Of a stretch of DNA of 64,000 nt, positions 8,136-15,769 are shown one piece after another. The position numbers and the translations under genes are program-made. Below the pieces are notes generated by a model, which was not told the origin of the DNA, searched no databases, and saw only the letters and a list, made by a program, of their open reading frames with translations. The DNA comes from Hymenobacter sublimis. Its GTDB lineage: Bacteria > Bacteroidota > Bacteroidia > Cytophagales > Hymenobacteraceae. Within the stretch, counting starts at the first letter, position 1; the number at the start of each line of letters is the position of its first letter. The stretch is taken from NCBI RefSeq assembly GCF_023101345.1, contig NZ_CP095848.1, forward strand, positions 2,797,297 to 2,861,296, read 5' to 3'.

Positions 8136-8702
8136 ATGAACTATATACACTGCTGTTTACTGCTATTTCTTTTTCACGCTCCTTTGCTAGCGCTGGCACA
8201 GGTTAAATCAGAAAGCAGTTCACTGTCTCAAACAGCAGTAGCTCAGCAGGTGCAACTATACAAGCTTGCGGCAGGAATCAATTTCCAAGGCAGTTCCCGA
8301 GAAGACCAACAAACCATCAACCGACGATTGCTAGAGATTGGGGTGTATCGTATGTTATCTACTGACGATTTGCGCCATCCAGATCCAGTTTTGGCTTATG
8401 GTCTCTCAACAGAATTCGAGTTGCGTCGACATCCCATCATAGGCTTTAAAGCAAGTGCCTGGGCTAGCGTCTGGTTCATGGGATGTGGGCTGAATACTAT
8501 TTATTACACTGATTTCACTGGTGGCAATCTGAAGATTAGGCCAGAAATAGGCATTGCAGGGCGGCCGTTTAAGTTGACTATGGGCTACAATATTCCCACG
8601 TTCGGCAATAGGTCTTTTGAACGTATGCGGTACGCTGACTTACAAATTAATCTTACTGTTCTACTTACTCTACAGAAATCAGCCCTACTCAGGGGTTCAT
8701 AA
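8136..8702 (+). CDS. secreted or outer-membrane protein of unknown function
   Basis: A 188-residue product with a signal peptide (YIHCCLLLFLFHAPLLALAQ, cleavage after AQ likely). The mature part has alternating hydrophobic and aromatic residues and ends in a possible beta-strand pattern (TMGYNIPTFGNRSF...YADLQINLTVLL), suggesting a small outer-membrane barrel. I do not recognise the family. The frame is open further upstream but crosses the preceding terminator, so ATG 8136 is preferred (8109 also possible). Base composition is clearly poorer in GC than its neighbours, a possible sign of recent acquisition. Confidence 0.65.
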   Translation: MNYIHCCLLLFLFHAPLLALAQVKSESSSLSQTAVAQQVQLYKLAAGINFQGSSREDQQTINRRLLEIGVYRMLSTDDLRHPDPVLAYGLSTEFELRRHPIIGFKASAWASVWFMGCGLNTIYYTDFTGGNLKIRPEIGIAGRPFKLTMGYNIPTFGNRSFERMRYADLQINLTVLLTLQKSALLRGS

Positions 8703-8708
8703 TAACAA

Positions 8709-8749
8709 GACCCGCTGCTCATTCCTCAAGTAAGGACAAGCAGCGGGTC
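8709..8749. terminator. hairpin between convergent genes, weak terminator
   Basis: GACCCGCTGCT (8709-8719) pairs perfectly with AGCAGCGGGTC (8739-8749). T runs are poor, but the position between two convergent genes fits a shared terminator. Confidence 0.5.
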
Positions 8750-8768
8750 AGTGGTTTGAACTACACTT

Positions 8769-10229
8769 CTACCTTCCTACCACCTTAAACAACATTCCAG
8801 CTGTCATTTTATCAGTGGTTTTCATGCCGTTGAGGATGGCCAGTTCCTCATAGCGTTTGGAGGGAATTCCGTTGGCGGCTAGAGCAGAAGCCAACGTTTG
8901 ACCGGCTTTGGCGGTTTTGATGCGTACTCGCTCGGGCTGGCGGTTAAGCTTGGCGGCATCGGTAAGGCGGCGGTAGCCCTGGGCCGTGCGCTGGAACTGC
9001 GGGGCGTAGGTTTCGAAGGCAGCAGGCGAAGTTAGGCCCACGAAAGCGTACAGGTTTTGGCCGTCCTGGATGATGAAAGTCAGGGTGCGGGCCGTGATGC
9101 CCTGCTGGCCAGTTTGCTGGTCCTGCCCCACCTGGTCGCCTTGGATAACAGCGGCCGGGAAGCCGTTGATGGTGGTGCGGCTCGCTTGGGCGTTCTGCAG
9201 CTTTAGTTGCTGGGCAAGGCTTTGCGCGGCGGCATCAAGGGTACCAGTGCCAGCGGGCAACAGCACAATAACGGCCTTGCCGCTGGGCTCGGCCATCTGA
9301 AACTGGCTGGGCGAGTTCTGCGACTTCCAGCCCTGGGGTACCGGAAACTGGAATTTCAGATCGGGGTGGTAGAACACGCTGTTTTCCACGTAGCCTTCGC
9401 GCGGATTGTCGCCGTAGGGCAGGCCCTCAATCATGCGCAGGTACTGGTCGCGGTTCACGGCTAGTTGGCGACCGGCCTGCTGCTCAGCCTGTTGGGCTAG
9501 CTTTTTCACGTTCGTGTAGCGGTCAGCAGAGTTGGGGTGCGACGACAGGAAGGTGGGAATGGTAGCGGCACCACTGCTCTGCTCGGTGCGCTGCAGAGTC
9601 AGGAAGAAATCGGCCATAGAAGCTGGATCGTAGCCAATTTTGCTGGAGTACTTCACGCCCAGCTTATCCGACTCGTTTTCATCGTCGCGGCCATACTTCA
9701 ATAGGCCCAGGCCCACTACCTGCGAGGCGGGCTGAGCAATGGAAGCTACCCGCTTGGAGAGGATGGAACCCAGAATAAGTGCCCCGTTGGCAATGGTAGA
9801 GCGGGTTTGCTGCTTCTGGCCGTGGCGGGCCGTGATGTGGCCAATTTCGTGGCCGAGCACCCCGCTGAATTGGGCCTCGTTGTTGAAGTGCGCCATAATG
9901 CCACGCGTAAAGTACACGTGGCCATCGGGGGTAGCAAAGGCGTTGATAATAGGCGAATCGACGATGGTAAAGCCTTTCACATCGGCGGGGCGGTCGGAAA
10001 TCTTGCCCATCTGCATGCCTTTGCTATCAATGTAGCTCTGGAGCTTGGAGTCGTTGAGCAGACCAAATTGGGCCACCACGGAGGGGTCGGGTTGGGCACC
10101 TTGCACGGGCAGTACCGGACGGGCGGCTGGAACAACTGCAGCAACCGGAGCGGGCTGTGAGCCGCTCAGCGGCAGTAACAAAGCCAGCGTGGCACTGGCG
10201 TGCAGAACAGAGGTGAGAGTGGGTTGCAT
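8769..10229 (-). CDS. M48 family zinc metalloprotease with C-terminal LysM-like domain
   Basis: A 486-residue protein starting MQPTLTSVLHASATLALL, a likely signal sequence, so periplasmic or outer-membrane facing. The M48 domain shows VLGHEIGHITARHG (HExxH zinc ligands and catalytic Glu) and the downstream ENESDKLGVKY glutamate ligand. The C-terminal part has a domain ending with a LysM-like segment (KAGQTLASALAANGIP...LNGMKTTDKM). The order matches putative Zn-dependent proteases of the BepA/YfgC type, which degrade misassembled outer-membrane proteins; that role is inferred. ATG at 10227-10229 is chosen over a longer frame because of the signal peptide. Confidence 0.9.
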   Translation of the reverse strand: MQPTLTSVLHASATLALLLPLSGSQPAPVAAVVPAARPVLPVQGAQPDPSVVAQFGLLNDSKLQSYIDSKGMQMGKISDRPADVKGFTIVDSPIINAFATPDGHVYFTRGIMAHFNNEAQFSGVLGHEIGHITARHGQKQQTRSTIANGALILGSILSKRVASIAQPASQVVGLGLLKYGRDDENESDKLGVKYSSKIGYDPASMADFFLTLQRTEQSSGAATIPTFLSSHPNSADRYTNVKKLAQQAEQQAGRQLAVNRDQYLRMIEGLPYGDNPREGYVENSVFYHPDLKFQFPVPQGWKSQNSPSQFQMAEPSGKAVIVLLPAGTGTLDAAAQSLAQQLKLQNAQASRTTINGFPAAVIQGDQVGQDQQTGQQGITARTLTFIIQDGQNLYAFVGLTSPAAFETYAPQFQRTAQGYRRLTDAAKLNRQPERVRIKTAKAGQTLASALAANGIPSKRYEELAILNGMKTTDKMTAGMLFKVVGR

Positions 10230-10527
10230 GGGAGGAAGAGAGCTAAGTGATGGTACCGAAGGGCGGAATAGGCCTGCAACGAGGCTCAAGGGCCCGAAGG
10301 TTACGGTGCTCCTACCCACGAGGCTAATTCTGTGCCGGTTTTGACTACCCAGTATATCTACCCCCAATCAACATCAATCTGCCACTGCTTCGGACTACCG
10401 TTTGCGGCTCCTTTAGCTGTGCGATGAGTATTGGGCCCTGGAAATAAATATTTATTAAACTATTTCAATATTTAATATTATTTTACTACTTACATCATAC
10501 ATTCCTCACCTCTCATATCCTTTCCTT
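10230..10527. other. divergent intergenic region before the curlin gene
   Basis: About 300 bases between the M48 protease and the curlin-repeat gene. The right third (10441-10515) is strongly AT-rich, likely holding the curlin promoter, but no exact TAnnTTTG box is seen. No gene found. Confidence 0.4.
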
Positions 10528-11481
10528 ATGAAGAAGACCGTACAAGCATCGGCGTGGGCGCTAGGACTTTTGCTAAGCGGCACTGCGTACGCTCAAAACA
10601 ACCGCACTACCGTGCAACAAATCGGCGACGAGAACACCGCCACCGACACGCAGAACGGTAGCCAAAACGCAATTACGGTCGGTCAAGTAGGCTACTCAAA
10701 CGATGCCACCGCCACGCAGACCGGGAATCGAAACGACATCAGCCAGACGCAGGATGACCGGTATGCCCAGGCCACGGCTACCCAGCTCGGAAATCGAAAC
10801 GCCATTGCGCAGTCTCAACGAGGTTCCGGCAACTTCCTGGGTAGTCAGGCAACGGCCTCGCAGATGGGTAATGACAATCGGGCCTCCCAAATTCAGGTAG
10901 GAAGTGTTGACGCCACAACAACCCAAGTGGGCAACCGCAACGCGTCTGTACAGGACCAGTTAGGAAGAGGCAACTATGCTACCGTGCTGCAAATCGGTAA
11001 TGATAATACTGCGCAGCAGATACAGGGGGCTTTCGGCAACCGAGCCACCATTAGTTCTACCGGCAACCGAAACCAGAGCTACCAGGAGCAGAGCAACCTT
11101 GGCAATACGGCCACCGGCGTTCAACTCGGTAACAATAATCGCTTATCGCAAAAGCAACTTTCCGCTGATAACCTAGCTACTGCTACCCAGTTCGGCAACC
11201 GCAATACAGCCGAGCAATACCAAGGCAGCGACTCCCGCAATGAGGCCACTATCGAGCAAACCGGCTCCGACAACCGGGCTTATCAAACGCAGGGGCTGAA
11301 CGGGTCTAGTGGCGGAAACAAAGCCTACATTGACCAAGACAGCTTCAACAGCTTGGCTATTCAACAACAGAGCGGTTTCGGGAACGATGCTCGCACGTAC
11401 CAAGGCCTTTCCGGGCAGAGCAGCACGGTAGTGCAAGACGGCCGCGCGAATGTGACGGTAGTACGCCAAAACCATCCTTAA
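10528..11481 (+). CDS. curlin-repeat (CsgA/CsgB-like) amyloid protein
   Basis: A 317-residue secreted protein: signal peptide MKKTVQASAWALGLLLSGTAYAQ, then about twenty imperfect curlin half-repeats of the form Q-x-G-x-x-N-x (for example QIGDENTA, QVGNRNAS, QLGNNNRL). Regular Gln and Asn spacing is the hallmark of curli-type beta-helical amyloid subunits, exported through CsgG and assembled on the cell surface. It is roughly twice as long as E. coli CsgA. No csgD, E, F or G homologue lies nearby, so secretion and nucleation partners must be elsewhere. It stands alone between terminators. Confidence 0.9.
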   Translation: MKKTVQASAWALGLLLSGTAYAQNNRTTVQQIGDENTATDTQNGSQNAITVGQVGYSNDATATQTGNRNDISQTQDDRYAQATATQLGNRNAIAQSQRGSGNFLGSQATASQMGNDNRASQIQVGSVDATTTQVGNRNASVQDQLGRGNYATVLQIGNDNTAQQIQGAFGNRATISSTGNRNQSYQEQSNLGNTATGVQLGNNNRLSQKQLSADNLATATQFGNRNTAEQYQGSDSRNEATIEQTGSDNRAYQTQGLNGSSGGNKAYIDQDSFNSLAIQQQSGFGNDARTYQGLSGQSSTVVQDGRANVTVVRQNHP

Positions 11482-11506
11482 CCCTCAGACCTACGCCTCT
11501 TACGAA

Positions 11507-11539
11507 AAGCGCGGCGCAACTCCTGGTTGCGCCGCGCTT
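11507..11539 (+). terminator. strong terminator after the curlin gene
   Basis: AAGCGCGGCGCAAC (11507-11520) pairs perfectly with GTTGCGCCGCGCTT (11526-11539). It may also serve the convergent gene at 11571. Confidence 0.85.
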
Positions 11540-11570
11540 CGGCTTATATACCCAGCGGCTTACAACCGCG

Positions 11571-12917
11571 CTACGGCTGGCGGCTGTTTACGCCAATGGT
11601 CTGATAGCCGATGAGTAGGTCGGTGCGAGTACCGGGCGGGCGGTAATACACCAGCAGGTCGTAGCGGTTTTCGGTTTCCTGGTGGCTACCCTCCCAATAC
11701 ACGCTGTTCGGGCCCTGGGGCGTTTGCACGGCGTAGAGGTAATTGTAGTAGCCTTGCTTGAGCAGGGCGTGACCGGTGTACTGCTGGGCCGCGGCATCAT
11801 ACGTGAGCTTGAACTCGTCGCGAAATTGCCAGTCGGACAGGGCCCCGATGACGTACACCGGGCCGGGCGCGGGCTGGGCGGCGCGCAGTTGAAAGGTCAC
11901 ATCGAGGTAGTCGGCGTTGGTGGCGCCGTTGCCGTACTCCCGGCTCTCAATAACGCGCTGCCCATTGATGTCGTCGTACTGGGAGTATGCCTGGCCGTTG
12001 CGGCTTGCTTCGGGTTGGAGCAGGGCGGTGCGGGGAGCGGCCTCGGCATCAAGACGGGCTACCCCAATGCCCAAGGAGCGGAAGGTACGCAGGTCAAAAA
12101 ACCGGAACTCGCTCAGGGCCGGAAAGGCATTTTCGAAGTTGAAATACTGGTAGTCGAGTTGGCGCTCAGCGTCGCGCACGAAGGTAGGCCGCAGGTTATA
12201 GTGTGCGTTGTCCCAGCGGTAGTTCTGGCGCAGCACTACCTTCACTTCCTGCACCGGATTTACCAGCTGCATGGTGTAGCGGATACCGAAATCGAGCTGC
12301 TGCAGGGTGTAGCGCTCCTGCCCCGCCACCGGAATACCCTGCTTCAGAAACACCTGCACCCCGCCTTCCTCATACACCAGCACCCGCCGGGAAAGCAACG
12401 GCGTGCCGCCCGCGCCCTGCACGACCCAGAGGTAGTTGCCCGAGAGCTTCACCCGCGGCATCTGGAGGCGGTAGTGGTAGTAGGGCACTTTGGTGCTAAT
12501 GGAGGCGCGGTAATCGGTAATGGTCTGCTCATTGATTTCCGACAGAAACTGCATGTCGGTGAGCACGGAGGGCTGCCAGTTCAGGTCGCAGTGAATGAGC
12601 TTGGCCGTGAGCCGCTCGCCCTGCCCGCCCAACACGTCGAACTCCAGCGCCACCGGCTGGCCCTGGCCCAGGGAAATAATGGGCGGATTGAACACCTCAT
12701 TGGCCTGTCCGGTGGGCACGTAGCACTGCACCGTGCGCACGTTGGGGTTGTAAATGGCATCCTCGTAACGCAGGGTTTTGTCGGCGTAGTACTCGGGGCC
12801 GCGCTGCCCGGGCGTGGCAGGCCGGCGGGCGGCGTTGGGGTCCGTGATGGGCGTACCCAGTGGCACGCAGGCGGGGGCGGCAAGCAGCAGAAAGGCGGGA
12901 AGGAAACGGTAGCGCAT
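11571..12917 (-). CDS. type IX secretion system plug protein (DUF5103)
   Basis: A 448-residue lipoprotein-like product: MRYRFLPAFLLLAAPACVP has a lipobox-type AAPAC. The sequence fits the DUF5103 family, now named for the plug protein that closes the SprA translocon of the type IX secretion system. Typical features are DKTLRYEDAIYNPNVRTVQ, LIHCDLNWQPS and a second Ig-like domain (VYVIGALSDWQF...YNYLYAV). ATG at 12915-12917 gives the signal; ten upstream codons are dropped. It is divergent from the PhoX gene whose product carries a T9SS sorting domain. Confidence 0.88.
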   Translation of the reverse strand: MRYRFLPAFLLLAAPACVPLGTPITDPNAARRPATPGQRGPEYYADKTLRYEDAIYNPNVRTVQCYVPTGQANEVFNPPIISLGQGQPVALEFDVLGGQGERLTAKLIHCDLNWQPSVLTDMQFLSEINEQTITDYRASISTKVPYYHYRLQMPRVKLSGNYLWVVQGAGGTPLLSRRVLVYEEGGVQVFLKQGIPVAGQERYTLQQLDFGIRYTMQLVNPVQEVKVVLRQNYRWDNAHYNLRPTFVRDAERQLDYQYFNFENAFPALSEFRFFDLRTFRSLGIGVARLDAEAAPRTALLQPEASRNGQAYSQYDDINGQRVIESREYGNGATNADYLDVTFQLRAAQPAPGPVYVIGALSDWQFRDEFKLTYDAAAQQYTGHALLKQGYYNYLYAVQTPQGPNSVYWEGSHQETENRYDLLVYYRPPGTRTDLLIGYQTIGVNSRQP

Positions 12918-13163
12918 AAAGACGAATGTAGGCGTTAGCCCGAACATCTGGGGCGGGGTAGGCGGTAGGAGTACGCATGCCCCCCCGGGGTAGCTGCCCC
13001 AAAAGCTCCGGAACAGGCAGCAACCCGGCGGCCGGAGCCGACACGCACCCGGTTGAACCAGTCCGTAACATTGGCGTCACGCTAACTTGACATAGCGTTA
13101 ATTTGGACGTAAATCAGAGGAAATAGTGGCTTTCGTACTTGCGGCGCATCTCAACCCCCTCCT
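12918..13163. other. divergent promoter region, plug protein / PhoX
   Basis: About 245 bases between the divergent plug-protein and PhoX genes. GTACTTGCGG at 13135-13144, close to the PhoX start, resembles the string at 61471-61480 before leuA and could be a promoter part, but it is not an exact -7 match. Confidence 0.3.
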
Positions 13164-14855
13164 ATGAAGCCTACTCCTACTCTTCTAGCCTTGGCCCTGC
13201 TGGGCGGCGGCACTTCCTCTGCGCTGGCCCAGGTGGCCTGCCCGACCCTGCCCGCAGACCACATCAGCCGATTTACCTCGGTGCAGCCTTCCGCTCAGCC
13301 CCAAGACCTGCGGCTGCCGGCTACCCACACCTTCCAGCTGCTAGCCCAGGGCGGCAACGCTTACACCAACGCCGCCGATGGGAACATGCTGGAAGCTTTC
13401 GACTTCACGGGCTACGCCCCCATCAACGGCAGCAGCACCAACGGCTACCTCTCCATCAACCACGAGGGCTCCGGCACTACCTCGGGCGTGAGCATGCTGA
13501 GCCTGAACTTCAATGCCACCTCCAAGCTCTGGAACGTGACGGCCAAGTACCCCGTAAATTTTGCGCCGGTTATCGGTACTATCAACAACTGCTCGGGTAC
13601 GGTAACGCCCTGGAGCAGCATTGTGACCTGCGAGGAAAACCTGGGCCCTACCAACCCCGTCGATACCAACAACGATGGGTACCTGGACTCGGGCTGGAAC
13701 GTGGAAATCGACCCGGCTACGCACTCCGTGAAGGACCAGAACGGCGACGGCAAGCCCGACAAGCTGTGGCAGATGGGCCGCCTGAAGCACGAGAACATTG
13801 TGGTAGCCGCCGACCTGCGCACCGCCTACGAAGGGGCAGATGATGGCTCGTCCAACAGCTTTGTATACAAGTTTGTGGCCACTACCGCCGGCCAGCTGGG
13901 AGCGGGTACCCTGTACGCGCTGAAGCTGAACGGAGCCATTGGCACGGCTACTTCCGGCACTTGGATTCAGGTACCCAACTCTACGCCCGCCGAGTGCAAC
14001 AATACCACGGTAGCGGCCCGGGCCCTGGGCGCAACCAGCTTCAATGGCGTAGAAGACGTGGAAATCAGCCCGCTTACCGGCCAGATCTACTTCACGGCCA
14101 AAGGCCCCGGCACCATCTACCGCTTCACCGACTCGGGCGCCAGCGGCACCACCGTCAGCAACTTTGAAATCTTCGCCGGCAACTCGCCCACGGTAACCAA
14201 CCAAGCCTATACTATCAACTACGGTTCAGGCTCCATTTCCGAGCCCTGGCGCACCGGCAACGACAACCTTACCTTCGATTCCCAGGGCAACCTGTACGTG
14301 CTGCAGGACGGGGGCCTGAACCACATCTGGCTGATTAAGCCCTGCCACACCCAGGCCGCGCCGGCCGTGGAGCTGTTTGCCGTGACGCCCGCCGGCTGCG
14401 AGCCAACCGGCATGACCTTCTCGCCCGACGAGCGGTTCATCTTTATTTCCATGCAAAGCCCCGAAGAAACCAATTCGCTGGCTACCACGGATGCGGCGGG
14501 CCAGTCGGTGGTCTTCAACAAGTCGACGGCCTTGGTAATTGGCCGCAAGGGCACGCTGGGCACGGCTACCCCGTTGTCATCAACCAAAGGCAAGCCAGAG
14601 CTGGCGAAGGTGGAGCTCTACCCCAACCCCATTGAGGACGGCGAGCTAACGCTGTACCTAACCCACACCCAGCGCGAAGCCGCTACCCTGCAAGTACTGA
14701 CCAGTGTGGGAGCCCGCGTATTGGAACAGCCGGCTACCCTTACGGCCGGGGCCAACACCTTGCGGGTGCCCGTGGGCAAGCTGCGCAGCGGGTATTACTA
14801 CCTGGTTATTAAAACGGCTACTACCACCACCACGCGTCCGTTCAGCAAGCTGTGA
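13164..14855 (+). CDS. PhoX-family phosphatase (DUF839) with T9SS sorting domain
   Basis: A 563-residue protein with signal peptide MKPTPTLLALALLGGGTSSALA. The middle is a PhoX-type beta-propeller: ADGNMLEAFDFTGYAPI, YLSINHEG, VTCEENLGPTNP, GRLKHENIVVA, GVEDVEISPLTGQIYF and DNLTFDSQGNLYVLQDG. PhoX enzymes are calcium/iron phosphomonoesterases. The last 85 residues form a type A T9SS sorting domain (VELYPNPIEDGELTLYL...LRSGYYYLVIKT), so the enzyme is probably exported across the outer membrane and anchored at the surface. Its stop overlaps the LRR gene start (GTGA), so the next genes are translationally coupled. Confidence 0.9.
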   Translation: MKPTPTLLALALLGGGTSSALAQVACPTLPADHISRFTSVQPSAQPQDLRLPATHTFQLLAQGGNAYTNAADGNMLEAFDFTGYAPINGSSTNGYLSINHEGSGTTSGVSMLSLNFNATSKLWNVTAKYPVNFAPVIGTINNCSGTVTPWSSIVTCEENLGPTNPVDTNNDGYLDSGWNVEIDPATHSVKDQNGDGKPDKLWQMGRLKHENIVVAADLRTAYEGADDGSSNSFVYKFVATTAGQLGAGTLYALKLNGAIGTATSGTWIQVPNSTPAECNNTTVAARALGATSFNGVEDVEISPLTGQIYFTAKGPGTIYRFTDSGASGTTVSNFEIFAGNSPTVTNQAYTINYGSGSISEPWRTGNDNLTFDSQGNLYVLQDGGLNHIWLIKPCHTQAAPAVELFAVTPAGCEPTGMTFSPDERFIFISMQSPEETNSLATTDAAGQSVVFNKSTALVIGRKGTLGTATPLSSTKGKPELAKVELYPNPIEDGELTLYLTHTQREAATLQVLTSVGARVLEQPATLTAGANTLRVPVGKLRSGYYYLVIKTATTTTTRPFSKL

Positions 14856-15769
14856 AGCAGCCTGTCGTCTCCTTGCTAACCATCCTAGTTGTTGCCCTGC
14901 AGTTTCTGCAGGGCAACACGTGCTTGGGCCAGTGCCCCACGAAAGTTTCTTTTTCCCTGCCGGGTGCCCTGCGCCAGCCGGCCTGCGTGACAGAGCTGAA
15001 CCTGCGGGGGCAAAATCTGGAACTGCTGCCCGGCAACGTGGAGCAGCTGCGGCGGCTGCGGCTGTTGTTTGCCCACGAAAACCACCTGCGCCACCTTCCC
15101 GACAACCTGGTGCAGTTGGATAGCCTGCGGGTGTTATTCGTCAATAAGAACAGTTTGCTGGATTTGCCGCCGACCATTGGCAACCTCCGCCGGCTGCGGC
15201 AGCTGCAGATTGAGCAGAACATGCTCACGGAACTACCACCCAGCATTGGCAGTCTCGACAGCTTGCGCTACCTCATGAGCGCCCACAACAACTTTACCTC
15301 CCTGCCGGAGCAGGTAGGGCAGCTGACCCAGCTTGAGTACTGCGACGTTTCGCACAATCAGCTTTTGTTCCTGCCTGCTTCGCTGGGCCGCCTGCAGAAC
15401 CTGCGCTACGTGTACCTGAACGACAATAAGCTGCAGCATCTGCCGGCCCGCCTGGAGGGCCTCACCCAGCTAGAGGAGCTAAACCTGTCCAACAACCAGC
15501 TGGAGGAGTTGCCAGCCAGCCTGGGCCGCTGCCGAAATCTGAAAGTGCTTATCCTGTCCGGCAACCAACTCAAGGCCCTGCCCAACAGCCTGGGCCAGCT
15601 GCAAGCCCTGGAAATGCTGATTGTCAACGACAACCAGCTTACGGCCCTGCCCCGCTCCCTGCGCAAGCTGAAGAAGCTGAAGACTGTCATCGTCAAGCAA
15701 AACGCCTTTACCCCGGCGGCCCAACGCCAAGCCGAGACGGCCCTGCCAGGGGTTAAACTCTACTTCTAA
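14852..15769 (+). CDS. secreted leucine-rich-repeat protein
   Basis: A 305-residue protein starting with GTG inside the stop of phoX, beginning VKQPVVSLLTILVVALQFLQ (signal peptide). The rest is about eleven LRR units of 23 residues with the LPxxLGxLxxLxxLxLxxNxL pattern (for example LEELNLSNNQLEELPASLG). Such solenoids bind proteins; no enzymatic residues are seen. Its stop codon shares one base with the next ATG (TAATG), giving a tight three-gene operon with PhoX and a di-haem peroxidase. It is probably periplasmic, as it lacks a T9SS sorting domain. Confidence 0.88.
   Translation: MKQPVVSLLTILVVALQFLQGNTCLGQCPTKVSFSLPGALRQPACVTELNLRGQNLELLPGNVEQLRRLRLLFAHENHLRHLPDNLVQLDSLRVLFVNKNSLLDLPPTIGNLRRLRQLQIEQNMLTELPPSIGSLDSLRYLMSAHNNFTSLPEQVGQLTQLEYCDVSHNQLLFLPASLGRLQNLRYVYLNDNKLQHLPARLEGLTQLEELNLSNNQLEELPASLGRCRNLKVLILSGNQLKALPNSLGQLQALEMLIVNDNQLTALPRSLRKLKKLKTVIVKQNAFTPAAQRQAETALPGVKLYF

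Noticed and set aside
10528-11481. Tandem DNA repeat or CRISPR-like array
   Set aside because: The periodicity is at protein level (curlin half-repeats); the DNA units vary too much for a satellite or CRISPR array.
11682-12938. 418-codon plus-strand frame
   Set aside because: Antisense shadow of the DUF5103 plug protein gene, with His/Gly/Val-rich nonsense composition.
13341-14204. 287-codon minus-strand frame over phoX
   Set aside because: Antisense shadow of the PhoX phosphatase gene.
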